Below are positions 25,849 to 35,040 of a stretch of DNA of 64,000 bases, in pieces. Numbering within the stretch: position 1 is the first letter of the stretch; the number at the start of each line of letters is the position of its first letter. A program made the position numbers and the translations under genes. This DNA is from Klebsiella oxytoca (GTDB taxonomy: Bacteria; Pseudomonadota; Gammaproteobacteria; Enterobacterales; Enterobacteriaceae), in assembly GCF_009707385.1 (NCBI RefSeq), contig NZ_CP046115.1, positions 4,464,001 to 4,528,000 of the forward strand. Reading direction: 5' to 3'. The notes beneath the pieces are model-generated. The model worked only from the letters and a program-made list of their open reading frames with translations. It ran no database searches and was not told the origin of the DNA.

Positions 25849-26403
25849 TCAGACCGGGACTTTCATTCTCAGCATATCCTGACACACAAAAATGCCCTGA
25901 GAGTTACAGTTGAGTAGCCCGTATTTTTGAAAAACGTTGCGTTTAATGCGGTAAATAATCCTCATCGATACGCTGAAGTCTACAACCTGTGGTTGAGATG
26001 AATAATCAGCGCTAAGGTGATTAAATATGCTAAGAACCCGTTTTGATACCGTCCCGCGCTTGACGGGAATCTTCCTGGCAATATCCATAAAACGACGGAA
26101 TTCCAGTGAAGATATCGTTTTTGATATCAGACAAGGGAACTCAATCATCCCGCTGCTGTTAATGGGTATATCCAGCATGATCACCACCCGACAAAATGGC
26201 ATGATCGATCTCTGCAGAATTTTCTTTCTGCTCAGATGATGGTTTACGGCCACCACAACGATATCACCCGCAACAGGCTCGAACGCTCTCAGACTTTCCT
26301 TTTCATTGAGGTTAATAAACACAGAAGCAGCGGCTTCGTTATCTGTCGCAGCGGAGAGCCCATAAAGAAAAAAAGTATCATCGGAAATAAAGTAGCTTTT
26401 CAT
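25849..26403 (-). CDS. LuxR-type HTH regulator heading the adhesin operon
   Basis: A 184-residue protein. The N-terminal half (MKSYFISDDTFFLYGLSAAT onward) looks like a degenerate receiver-type domain. The C-terminal half has a helix-turn-helix of the LuxR/GerE kind, ending IYRIKRNVFQKYGLLNCNSQ then GIFVCQDMLRMKVPV. The last 35 residues are nearly the same as those of the partial gene at 63796-64000, which precedes the fimbrial operon. The ATG at 26401-26403 follows AAGGACG. A longer frame to 26544 lacks a ribosome site. It is first in the adhesin gene order, with 103 bp to the TPR gene, and probably regulates the operon. Confidence 0.75.
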   Translation of the reverse strand: MKSYFISDDTFFLYGLSAATDNEAAASVFINLNEKESLRAFEPVAGDIVVVAVNHHLSRKKILQRSIMPFCRVVIMLDIPINSSGMIEFPCLISKTISSLEFRRFMDIARKIPVKRGTVSKRVLSIFNHLSADYSSQPQVVDFSVSMRIIYRIKRNVFQKYGLLNCNSQGIFVCQDMLRMKVPV

Positions 26404-27132
26404 GTAAAACGTCCTTTTCGATGAACATCCATTTGTCGGCCAGTTCCACATAGCCGTATTTAAAGATTCATTTTTCTGCGCGTCTTTGCTCCGGTCATTT
26501 ATTAGATGAATACATTTTAAGCATCGCACAACCCAAAATAACAATTGATTTCACCGCAACACAAAGCAAAATCAATCGTCAAAAACTATCAATAAAGAAA
26601 AATGCGTTTCAGCGGAAGGATTTTTTTATTAGTATTTTCATGGTATTACAAAAAAAACATATCAGGTTTAACCATAAGATAATGATATATATACGATAAT
26701 AAAAAATATTATTGATAAATTTTTTAAAAACAATGAGATAAAAACAACAGGGTCTTCTGGAGCCAGCTGATGGCGAAAGCCTGCAAATAAAAATTCAGAG
26801 CCGGTACCTTATTAGAGGAAAAGTCTTAAAACATAATAATTGCGCTTAAAAATAAAATAGCCAATTCATCAAGCAGTTAAGGATAGAAACTCTAATAATT
26901 GTTTTTTTATTGTTAAATAAAGGGCCTTTTTTTCAAAGAAAAGGCCCGGTTCATTAAGAAAAATCCCCTGTCAAATTTTCGCGCTGGCTAACGCATTCGT
27001 AGTAAAACGCCGTTTTCAGATGCCATAAGCTAGCTTTTTTCATTGCGCTAAATGGTCTCTACCGCGTTGGCCTGAAGGTTGGTTATGCAGAAAAAAGCTC
27101 AATTCCGCTTCTGTTTTACTCAATCTCACACT
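26404..27132. other. AT-rich intergenic region upstream of the adhesin regulator
   Basis: A 729-bp stretch with no convincing gene. It is strongly AT-rich from about 26540 to 26900, as expected for an H-NS-silenced promoter region of a surface-structure operon. It contains the terminator at 26922-26947, which serves the upstream two-component system. The part from 26950 to 27132 is more balanced and may be the untranslated tail of the kinase gene. Confidence 0.5.
26922..26947 (-). terminator. Rho-independent terminator downstream of the two-component system
   Basis: On the minus strand GGGCCTTTT pairs with AAAAGGCCC and is followed by TTTATTT. It lies about 185 bp beyond the kinase stop codon. 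No T run follows on the plus strand. Confidence 0.65.
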
Positions 27133-28506
27133 TCATGACGGCAAAAAATTGACCGCCACTTCAAAACCGCCGGTTGGGCGATTCTGCCAGCTCACCTCAA
27201 ATTCATGCAGACGCGCAATCCGTTTGACGATGGATAACCCCAGACCGCTGCCGTTCTCGCTGGCGCCGGGCGGGCGGAAAAAGCGCTCGCCCAGGCGTTC
27301 CAGATGGCTGGGCATCACGCCTGGCCCGTTATCGACGACCCGCAGGCGATGATGCTGAAGAACTATCGCCACCTCGCCACCGGCCTGGGTATAGCGCAGG
27401 GCGTTATTCACCAGGTTACTGAGCAGCATCTTCAACAGCAGCGGATTGCCCTGGATCACCGCCGGAGGCACGCTGGTTTCAAGAGTCAACGCCACCTTTT
27501 TTTGCTCCGCCAGCGGAGTTAGCTCCCCTATCACCTCACTCGCCAGCCGACACCAGTCAATATGACTTAAATCGGCCATCAGCACGGTGTGACCGTCAAG
27601 ACGGGAAAGGGCGAGCAGCTGGTCCACCAGCCGGGTGGTCCGGTCAATACCTATAATAAGGTTATTAAGCGCATGACGAGGGGTTTTGCCATTCTCTTCC
27701 GCCAGCAATGCCACTTCACTCTGAATACGCAGCGCGGTAAGCGGGCTCCGCAGTTCATGGGCGGCATCGGCGGTAAACTGGCGCTCACGCTCGAACATGC
27801 CGCTGACGCGGACAAACAGCTCGTTAAGCGCAATGACCAGCGGACGGGCTTCCCTGGGAACACGTTTTACTTCCAGCGCCCGGCTGTCATCCGGGCTGCG
27901 GCGCGCCAGCTGCTGTGCGGTATGTTTCAGCGAGTAGAGTTCGCGGCGTACTATCCAGGCGGTTAATCCCAGCATCAACGGCAGGCCAATAACCCACGGC
28001 CAAAGCTGGCGGAAGACAATTTCGCTGACCACATCGGAACGGTACTCTTTTTCCTGCCCGACCGCGATGGTATAGGCTTTATCCGGCGTTGAGATATAGA
28101 GAATGCGCCACATCTCGTCGTCATCGCCCTCGAGAGGTTTATCGATAAACCCCATTAAACCGGTGTAGCCAAACTCATGGCCGTGATCGTTGTCGCTTAA
28201 CAGCAGCGCGCCGTGGCGGTCAAAAATCGCAAAACCCAGCGCATCGTCATCCTGCAGGCCGGTGTCTCCCATTCCCACCAGATTGCGCGTTTTAGGTAGA
28301 GAGACAGAGGTGCTGTCATCGACCGCCAGCTCGCTCAGATTGGCGGTGGCCAGACGTTTGGCGAACAGCATCTGCTGGGTATCAAAAACTTCGTCGATAA
28401 CCTGCCGGGTCTGCCACCAGGCCAGGCTGCTGGCCGCCCCCCAGACCAGCAGGGCAATAGCTGAAATATAGATAAGCAGTCGGGTGCGTAAACTGAGATC
28501 ATTCAT
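27133..28506 (-). CDS. QseC-like sensor histidine kinase
   Basis: A 457-residue kinase from the ATG at 28506, which overlaps the end of the response regulator by 8 bp. Membrane helices lie at about residues 10-30 and 168-187, enclosing a periplasmic sensor region with VDEVFDTQ-like and [11 protein letters not shown] segments as in QseC. The HAMP-like linker is followed by the H box [17 protein letters not shown] (His about 250), the N box [10 protein letters not shown], and the G boxes DNGPGV and GSGLGLSIV. All catalytic motifs are present. It resembles E. coli QseC clearly, but whether it is the orthologue or a paralogue cannot be decided here, so no symbol is assigned. The signal sensed is unknown. 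Confidence 0.9.
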   Translation of the reverse strand: MNDLSLRTRLLIYISAIALLVWGAASSLAWWQTRQVIDEVFDTQQMLFAKRLATANLSELAVDDSTSVSLPKTRNLVGMGDTGLQDDDALGFAIFDRHGALLLSDNDHGHEFGYTGLMGFIDKPLEGDDDEMWRILYISTPDKAYTIAVGQEKEYRSDVVSEIVFRQLWPWVIGLPLMLGLTAWIVRRELYSLKHTAQQLARRSPDDSRALEVKRVPREARPLVIALNELFVRVSGMFERERQFTADAAHELRSPLTALRIQSEVALLAEENGKTPRHALNNLIIGIDRTTRLVDQLLALSRLDGHTVLMADLSHIDWCRLASEVIGELTPLAEQKKVALTLETSVPPAVIQGNPLLLKMLLSNLVNNALRYTQAGGEVAIVLQHHRLRVVDNGPGVMPSHLERLGERFFRPPGASENGSGLGLSIVKRIARLHEFEVSWQNRPTGGFEVAVNFLPS

Positions 28507-29164
28507 CTTCGGCTCCCAGATAGTAGCCAAGACCACGCTCGGTTCGAATAAAATCATTACCCAGCTTGCGCCGCAAATGATGAATATGCACCTCAATGGC
28601 GTTACTGCCGAGTTCGTTATTCCAGCTGTAAAGTTTCTCTTCAAGTATCGCCCGGGACATAATGCGCTGCTTATTTAGCAACAGCTGTTCCAGCAGCGCC
28701 TGCTCGCGGACGGTCAGGGTAATGGGTTGGCCGCTGCGGGTCACGCTGCGCGTATCGGTATCGAACACCACATCACGATGTCTGAGCTGCGTAGAGTAGT
28801 GGGCATGGCTACGGCGAATCAGCGCATTAAGGCGGGCGACCAGTTCACCAAGCGCGAAGGGTTTACCCATATAATCATCCGCGCCGCCGTTTAACCCCTC
28901 AATTCTTTGGTGCAGCGCGTCTCGCGCCGTGAGGATCAATACCGGAACCCGGCACTGCTGCTGACGCCACCAGCTCAGAACATCCATACCGTCAATGCCG
29001 GGCAGGCCGAGGTCGAGAATAACGGCGTCAAAAGGCGCCATCAGCAGCGCCTGTCTTCCCGGCTCGCTGTGGGTAAACCAGTCAACGCAAAAGCCGCACT
29101 GTTCAAGCCCATTCTTAATGCCGTCGCCTATCAGGCTATCGTCTTCCAGTAACAGTATTCTCAT
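28499..29164 (-). CDS. QseB-like OmpR-family response regulator
   Basis: A 221-residue two-domain regulator. The receiver has the acidic pair E7-D8-D9, phospho-acceptor Asp51 (VILDLGLPG) and Lys101 (DDYMGKPF). The C-terminal winged helix (about residues 125-219) includes [15 protein letters not shown] and [11 protein letters not shown]. It pairs with the overlapping kinase gene downstream. The QseB family controls motility and surface structures in enterobacteria. Here its nearest neighbour upstream is an autotransporter gene, but a regulatory link is only an inference. Confidence 0.92.
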   Translation of the reverse strand: MRILLLEDDSLIGDGIKNGLEQCGFCVDWFTHSEPGRQALLMAPFDAVILDLGLPGIDGMDVLSWWRQQQCRVPVLILTARDALHQRIEGLNGGADDYMGKPFALGELVARLNALIRRSHAHYSTQLRHRDVVFDTDTRSVTRSGQPITLTVREQALLEQLLLNKQRIMSRAILEEKLYSWNNELGSNAIEVHIHHLRRKLGNDFIRTERGLGYYLGAEDE

Positions 29165-29351
29165 TCCTTTATTATCCGTGGTAATTATGGGTGAGCGAAA
29201 AAATATGCGCAGCTCACCTGTCTTATAGTTTCCCTGAAATATTTAGGTGGAGGGATAAACGTCATTGAGCATATAGAAAAAACTGAAGTTTCGCTGCAAT
29301 AATAATCTGATTAATGCGAACGATCGGGAAATATATTGATTTTGAGCGGCT

Positions 29352-29383
29352 CAAAAAAAATATAACGGCTCCGCAGAGCCGTT
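29352..29383 (-). terminator. Rho-independent terminator of the autotransporter gene
   Basis: AACGGCTC and GAGCCGTT form an 8-bp stem with a 4-nt loop, followed on the minus strand by ATATTTTTTTT. It begins about 14 bp after the autotransporter stop codon. Confidence 0.88.
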
Positions 29384-29396
29384 AATTCGGTCGATT

Positions 29397-32222
29397 TTAG
29401 AATTGATAATTAAGACGGAACAGCAATCCTTTATCGCTCTGACTCTCTTCCTGCCAGTGCCAGGCGTTCAAGCCAAGTGAAGTATTGCCCGTTACCCAGC
29501 GGGCGCCAACCTGGGCGTTGCTGGTGATTTTTTCCCGCCGGGCGCTCGCGTTTTTAAAACGCACGCCGGGGGCGCTGTTCAGGCGGGCATATCCCGTTTG
29601 CTCCTGATAATAAATAGTCGGTCCGGCTTCTACGCTGGCATTAAGATGCAGACCATTTTCATCCTGCCAGCCCAGGCGCACGCCAGCCAGAATATCGACC
29701 GCCGTTTTATCGCGGCCATCAAGATTCAGGTTCCACTCGCCGGCCCGCTGCTCCTGCACCGCGTCAGCGTGATGCCAGCGCATTTTCGCTCCGGCATAAG
29801 GCTCCAGCGTCAGTTCCTTACTCAGTTCGAGATTTTTGCCCAGCGTTGAGGTGAAGCTGAGCTCCTGCTGTTCACTATGAGCGGTCGCCTGACGGTTAAC
29901 ACCTTGATAACGAATATGCCGCGAAGTATCCAGCTGATGGATGCTGGCATCGAGCTGGTTTTTCCACAGCCATTCGCCCAGGGAATATTGATGCCCCAGC
30001 CCAAAGAACTGGCTATAGCCATTATCAACGCCATCAGCACCTTTATTCGTTCCCCCTTCAATACGCGCCAGGCCGTAGCGTAGCGTGAACTGCTGCCCGT
30101 CGAGACTGAAGTCCTGGGTCAGGGCCACCATATCGTAGCGGCCATTCTCCCCCAGTTCGGCCTGCGGGTTATGTTTGTCAATGATATTGAAGCCCAGCCC
30201 CGCGGTCGTTTTCAGGGTGTTGTCCGCCATCCGTTCAAAACGGTTGGTCAGGGTTCTGGCCTGGCGCAGCGCCAGCCCAATATCGCGGCCTGAGATCTGA
30301 GAAATGGCCTGACTCAGCCCCTGAACGGAAGATTGGTTAAGGCTACCGTACAGCGCGCTGGCGTGGTAACCCTCCTCCAGCGCCTTTGCCGCCGCCTGCA
30401 GGTCGGCGTTACTGACCAGCTCGTCATAGCGATTTTTGCTCATCACCACATCGACATTTCCCTGGCTATCCTTTATTCCCTTCGCCTGCCAGACAACGCT
30501 GGTTGACTGAATATTGCCGGAGCCGTTGAGATTATTGCCGACAAAAACATCATCAAGCCTGACCGACGTCGCGCTGGTTTGCTGCGTAAAGGCGGTATCG
30601 ACCTGTACATCCGCGAGATTAAGGTTTTGCCCATAGAGCGCCCCGGCCTGGGCTATGTTCTGCGTCCCAATGGTGTAATTGCCGACCGTATACTGCCGGG
30701 TGGCATCACTACCGTTAACGTAAATTTTTCCGCTGTTCACGATGCGGTCATTGCTGGTTGTCGTCGTAAACGGCGCGGCGCCGCTGGCGTTAATGTGAAT
30801 AACCCCCTGACTGTCGTTGATGAGCGTACTGTTACCCGTACCGCGCAGCGCGGTTAAGCTGCCGCTGGCCGCGCCGTTGTCGGCGGTAAGCGTGATGGTT
30901 CCACGGTTGATAGCACTCGCCCCGCGAGCGGCGGTAAGCGCGCTGCCGCTATTATTCACCGTGATCTGCCCGGTGTTAACGACCGTTGCGCCCGCCCCCT
31001 CCGCATACATGCCGGTTCCCCCAGCGGAAACGTTCATCGTGCCGCTGTTAATAGCGCTTAAGCCGCCGGTACTATATTCATTCTCAATACGGATACCGGT
31101 CGCCCCGGAACCGCTAACCGTCATACCGCCTCTCTGCAGTACACTGCCTCCGGTACTGGCTTCAGCATCAATACCCGTCGCATTCGCGCCGACCGCAAAA
31201 TTCTGGCTATCCTGAATAACCTGGAAATTATTACCATCGATATCGAAGGCGCTGGCGATAACGTCATCGTCGCGCCAGGTACCGCTCAGCGAAGAGACGT
31301 TAATCCGGGCGCTTTCGGCAATGGTGAGTTTGCTCTGCTGGCCATCCAGCTTGATACCCGTACTGTCCCAGCCGGAAACGGTGAGCGAACCTTTTACCGA
31401 CACCGTCGCATTCGCTCCTTCAATATCGATAGCGTCAGCACCGCTTTGGACATTCACTTTGCTGCTGGCGGCTAAGTCGAGCGTACTGCCCGCACCGTTG
31501 AGCTCAATAATACTGGCATCGCTACTGGCAGACAGATTACCGGCAATGTTAATCTGCGCCTGGCTACCGGTGATGCTTAAAGCGGTGGCATCATTTTGCG
31601 CGGTCGTGGTAACCCCTGCTGGCTGATTCAGCGTTATTCCCTGGCCCGTAATTCGGGCGGTGTATTGATTGTTTCCGCTGGCCAGGCTGTTTGCATCAAC
31701 CGCCAGAGTGCCGTTGCTTTGATTAAAAGTGAAAGGCGTGACGTTGCTTGCCGCACTATTTAAATGTGCGCTAAATCTATCCTGAGTGGAATTACCCGTA
31801 TTGCTTCCGCTATTGCCGGTGTTGCCGGTATTACCTGGATTGTCGGTGTTACCTGTTCCGCCCGTATTATTCAAATTATTCCAGCGGTCGATAACGTCCT
31901 GCGGCGTATTGGTCGGCCAGTTACCGTAGCGATGATAATATTCGATGTAATCATCATAATCGTCGAAATCATCATCGTCGTCATCGCCATCGCCACCGCC
32001 GCCCGCAGCAACGGCAATACCCAACGCCGCAAGCGTGGCGCCACCGCCAACCCACCACCATAGTGAACTTGATTCGTCATCAGCACGGCAGTTTTCAGGC
32101 AAACTGGCGCGCTGTTCGGCGGAGAGTTTATCGATATTTGATGGGCAGCTGGCCGCCTGGCTACTGATTGACGTTGCCCCCAAAGATAATGAGATCATGC
32201 AGGAGAGAAGTTTCTTATTCAT
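29397..32222 (-). CDS. Autotransporter outer-membrane protein (MisL/AIDA-type position and layout)
   Basis: A 941-residue type Va autotransporter. The signal peptide ends near residue 23. An unusual segment follows: CRADDESSSLWWW, a hydrophobic GGGATLAALGIAVAAGGGG stretch (about 58-76), then a run of Asp residues with YDDYIEYYHRYGNWP. A Gly/Asn/Thr linker (about 118-147) leads into a beta-helix passenger rich in N, S and G (about 150-640). The C-terminal beta-barrel (about 665-941) ends LLFRLNYQF, with the terminal Phe needed for BAM insertion. It is followed upstream by FidL-like and MarT-like genes, as misL is in Salmonella SPI-3 (MisL is 955 residues). Function as an adhesin is inferred. 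Confidence 0.9.
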   Translation of the reverse strand: MNKKLLSCMISLSLGATSISSQAASCPSNIDKLSAEQRASLPENCRADDESSSLWWWVGGGATLAALGIAVAAGGGGDGDDDDDDFDDYDDYIEYYHRYGNWPTNTPQDVIDRWNNLNNTGGTGNTDNPGNTGNTGNSGSNTGNSTQDRFSAHLNSAASNVTPFTFNQSNGTLAVDANSLASGNNQYTARITGQGITLNQPAGVTTTAQNDATALSITGSQAQINIAGNLSASSDASIIELNGAGSTLDLAASSKVNVQSGADAIDIEGANATVSVKGSLTVSGWDSTGIKLDGQQSKLTIAESARINVSSLSGTWRDDDVIASAFDIDGNNFQVIQDSQNFAVGANATGIDAEASTGGSVLQRGGMTVSGSGATGIRIENEYSTGGLSAINSGTMNVSAGGTGMYAEGAGATVVNTGQITVNNSGSALTAARGASAINRGTITLTADNGAASGSLTALRGTGNSTLINDSQGVIHINASGAAPFTTTTSNDRIVNSGKIYVNGSDATRQYTVGNYTIGTQNIAQAGALYGQNLNLADVQVDTAFTQQTSATSVRLDDVFVGNNLNGSGNIQSTSVVWQAKGIKDSQGNVDVVMSKNRYDELVSNADLQAAAKALEEGYHASALYGSLNQSSVQGLSQAISQISGRDIGLALRQARTLTNRFERMADNTLKTTAGLGFNIIDKHNPQAELGENGRYDMVALTQDFSLDGQQFTLRYGLARIEGGTNKGADGVDNGYSQFFGLGHQYSLGEWLWKNQLDASIHQLDTSRHIRYQGVNRQATAHSEQQELSFTSTLGKNLELSKELTLEPYAGAKMRWHHADAVQEQRAGEWNLNLDGRDKTAVDILAGVRLGWQDENGLHLNASVEAGPTIYYQEQTGYARLNSAPGVRFKNASARREKITSNAQVGARWVTGNTSLGLNAWHWQEESQSDKGLLFRLNYQF

Positions 32223-32302
32223 AATTTTCCTTAATCTTTATTCTTAAAACTTCCAGCGCAACCACGGCAGCTCCTGGAAAAGCATGAATTGAATCCTCTG
32301 CA

Positions 32303-32321
32303 CCTTAAGGGAAACTTAAGG
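32303..32321. promoter_or_regulatory. Inverted repeat upstream of the autotransporter gene
   Basis: CCTTAAG-GGAAA-CTTAAGG is a perfect 7-bp inverted repeat, 81 bp upstream of the autotransporter start in the 393-bp gap to the fidL-like gene. It could be an operator, for example for the adjacent MarT-type activator. The rest of the gap (32223-32615) shows no gene I trust; two overlapping short frames there look like noise. Confidence 0.4.
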
Positions 32322-32615
32322 CAGATATTTTCTGTCCGGGGCTTTCAGAAAAAGCCGAAGAGAATTGAATAGACATCTTCTGGCGAGAGAAACCGATGTA
32401 AAAAAATAGCGACCAGATGTTGAGGTAGACACATGAATGGCGAATATGAATATTGAATACTTCCAGACGTAAATATACCGCCATCTGAGCTTCTCCTGAT
32501 GGTTCTCGTCTGTAACAATATTGCCTGCTGATTATCCATTCATCAGGCAATGTTCGGAGGGCCCTTAAGCTTTAGTCAAGATACATACCGCCTCCTTGTC
32601 GATACTTTTTTATAA

Positions 32616-33080
32616 CTATACTTTTTTACAATACAGAATCGGTATGCCATGTTGTTTTATGAGATAGTCACCGCCGTTTTGCAATTGAAACTCATATACA
32701 TATTCCACATCGCGGCTACTAAATACCATAGGTAAAAGATGCTGTAATTTATTATCAATCTCACCATCAGAAATAGATGAATGCTGCTGGCTCACCTTAA
32801 TATACATCAGCTTCCCATAGGACTCATAGTTAAACACCGTGGCAATTTTAATATATTCCAGCGCATTATTTTCCTCCTGAAATCTGCCGGCGATAGTTAA
32901 AATCCCTCGCCCTTTTTCAAAATTCACCCCGACATTAGCTATAAGCGTACTTGCGTCAATATGACTCTCAAACTCACCCCGGCATTTAACGTCCAGTTTA
33001 TTATAGTGCTCAACGGTCAAAAATAATGTCACCAGGGATAGCGTCATAAATATACCTGAAAAAATCAGCAAACGTCTCAT
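32616..33080 (-). CDS. FidL-like inner-membrane protein
   Basis: A 154-residue protein with one N-terminal membrane helix (about residues 5-24) and a periplasmic domain of about 125 residues. Cys at about 33 and 150 may form a disulfide. Its size, topology and position directly downstream of a ToxR-like regulator match FidL of Salmonella SPI-3 and related partner proteins such as PsaF/MyfF. Its ATG overlaps the stop of the marT-like frame as ATGA (33077-33080), which indicates translational coupling. Partner proteins of this kind stabilise the periplasmic part of the regulator, and that is the likely role here. Sequence identity to FidL could not be computed. Confidence 0.65.
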   Translation of the reverse strand: MRRLLIFSGIFMTLSLVTLFLTVEHYNKLDVKCRGEFESHIDASTLIANVGVNFEKGRGILTIAGRFQEENNALEYIKIATVFNYESYGKLMYIKVSQQHSSISDGEIDNKLQHLLPMVFSSRDVEYVYEFQLQNGGDYLIKQHGIPILYCKKV

Positions 33081-33873
33081 AGCTCACCCCTTATATATGA
33101 TGAAGTGCAATTCCTGGCCGTTCCTTTCGACCTGTTGCACGCAATCACGAAAAAACTTACCGGCTTTGATACGATGCTAATATACCTGAGCGGGTGCAGT
33201 TCACAGTCAGAAATAATCTCCTGATGTTTCTTCAGGAAAATATCAATTTCAGTTTTATAAATACTCACCGGCTGGCGTAAGTATAAATTACAATTATCTA
33301 TTTGCTGATAATGCGTGTAGTCAAGAGTAAAATCATCCTGCTTGAATAAAAAATATTTATACCCTGCCATCAACAGCGACAGCGTGCCAATCGTCATTAT
33401 TAATGAAAGTATGTATATGGTTTTATGCTCAGATGCGACAAAAACCGTTTTCGCCACTCCTGCATGCCATCGGGTAATGGCGTAACACTCTCCGTTGGAG
33501 AGTATTCATTACCCGGCTTAGTTTCCTCCTCTCCGACGTTGACCCGCATGTTTTCATTAAATACAAAACCTTTGCGGGGAACCGTAATAATGAAGTCCTC
33601 ACTACTATCCGAGACCACCTTAAGCGCCTTACGTACTAACAATATGGTCTGGTAGAGCGTGTTTGGCGATGTTTCAATCACGCTATTATTCCATGCGCTT
33701 TCGTACAGTAACTGATGACTGACGATTGTTCCTGGCTCTTCAAGCAGAATTTCCAGACAACGGGAACTGGGCCGCCCCAGGATCTGTTTTTTCTCAGCAT
33801 GCTTCGTGTTCATTAGCAGATTTTTTTCAGGATAAAAAGCGATCAACTCATTTATCAGAATTACCTTGCTCAT
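33077..33873 (-). pseudogene. MarT/ToxR-like transmembrane regulator, interrupted by a frameshift
   Basis: Two overlapping frames together make one regulator. Frame A (from 33873, ATG behind AGAGGG) encodes a CadC/ToxR-type winged helix with ILGRPSSRCLEILLEEPGTI, NTLYQTILLVRKAL and VPRKGFVF, then a linker ending EWRKRFLSHLS and a stop. Frame B (33077-33457) encodes the membrane helix IYILSLIMTIGTLSLLMAGY and a periplasmic domain with paired cysteines. Adding one T to the T5 run near 33446 would join them as EWRKRFFVASEHKTIY and give 265 residues, close to MarT. The defect may be a real mutation, a slippage site or a sequencing error. Alternatively, frame B could start separately at a GTG at 33457. 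Confidence 0.65.
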
Positions 33874-34418
33874 GTGTCCCTCTTCACTCTGGTCAATATT
33901 AAAAATGATAGCGCGCCCCATAGTGAAGCACGCTGTCGGTTGCTTAAATCAATCTTATACCCTCAACAGAGGAAGATCAAAAAACCAGTAAAATCATAAA
34001 CATAATAAAATAAGATATGAATTTACGTCTTATGTTCTTAAATGATCTGTTGATCCCTTCCCAATCAGAATGATACTGGTAATCTTACTCCCCACAAAGA
34101 CAAACGCATGTTGAAAATCGAGGTTAATAAAACTTTATTCTAAAAAAAGATGAAAATAGAATTTTACCACTTCATTGTTTTTATAAATAAAAACAACGAA
34201 CTTTGCCCGACGAACTCATCTAAAACGGCAAAAAAAATCCAATTTAACTTTATAAAATGGCATTAAAATCTGTTTAGAAATCAAAAAACAAACATAAACG
34301 CTTCATATATAGCTATTATTGATTATGTGTTTCATGTGAAGGTATTATTCATACTTTTACAAGGATGCGATTATATAGAATTATCTCAATCAACCATTCA
34401 TGGATGCAGAGGTTAATC
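33874..34418. other. AT-rich divergent regulatory region
   Basis: This 545-bp region separates the marT-like gene (minus) from a winged-helix gene (plus) and must hold both promoters. It is very AT-rich, notably 34120-34330, with several A and T tracts typical of H-NS-bound DNA. An upstream in-frame ATG for the winged-helix gene at 34365 has a poorer ribosome site than the one chosen. No other gene is visible. Confidence 0.5.
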
Positions 34419-34853
34419 ATGAAGATATTTGGTTACCTTCTCGGCAACGAGACTGATGGTGTTTTATTTTTTAAGGAAAAGCATCTGCTATTACCGCTCA
34501 ATGCCCGGTATGGCCCCGTTCGCTTAAGAAGTACCATGTCGCGATTGCTTTTATTTCTGCTAGAAAAAGGAAACATAGGTTTAATTCGTGATGAACACAT
34601 TATGAAAAACGTTTGGGAAATCCATGGATTGAAAGCTTCCGGCCCTCGTTTATGGCAAGTCGTCAACGACCTTAAAAACAAGCTTGCGAAAGTTGGCGTT
34701 GATAATAATTTCATTATGCGCGTAGAAGGCCGCGGCTACCTTATCAACAACTTGTATGTGGAATCAATCTATATAAGAGCAGCCTGGGTGATGTTAGACA
34801 ATTTTATGCTTGAGAGTCAAAACATCACCTCCTTTAAGTTAGTTAAAGAATAG
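34419..34853 (+). CDS. Small winged-helix (OmpR/CadC-type DNA-binding) regulator
   Basis: A 144-residue protein from the ATG at 34419, behind CAGAGG. The whole protein is little more than a winged-helix DNA-binding domain: MSRLLLFLLEKGNIGLIRDE (about 45-64), the recognition helix region GLKASGPRLWQVVNDLKNKL and the wing IMRVEGRGYLINN. There is no membrane segment, so unlike CadC or ToxR it appears to lack a sensor. A short C-terminal tail follows. It diverges from the marT-like gene. A regulatory role for the surrounding surface genes is inferred. A 162-residue version starting at 34365 is possible. Confidence 0.75.
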   Translation: MKIFGYLLGNETDGVLFFKEKHLLLPLNARYGPVRLRSTMSRLLLFLLEKGNIGLIRDEHIMKNVWEIHGLKASGPRLWQVVNDLKNKLAKVGVDNNFIMRVEGRGYLINNLYVESIYIRAAWVMLDNFMLESQNITSFKLVKE

Positions 34854-35040
34854 ATTTTTAGTTTACCCGCTTCCACAGGGAATAGAGTTTCATAAAGGAA
34901 ATGGCATTCATCACTCGCCCTTGCGTAGTCACCATTAGTTAAGACGCCACATTATTATAACGTTGATATTATTATGTCAAATTTAATGCAGTGATGCATA
35001 TCATTCATTTTTTACTTATCGAAAAAATGTAGGAGATTTT

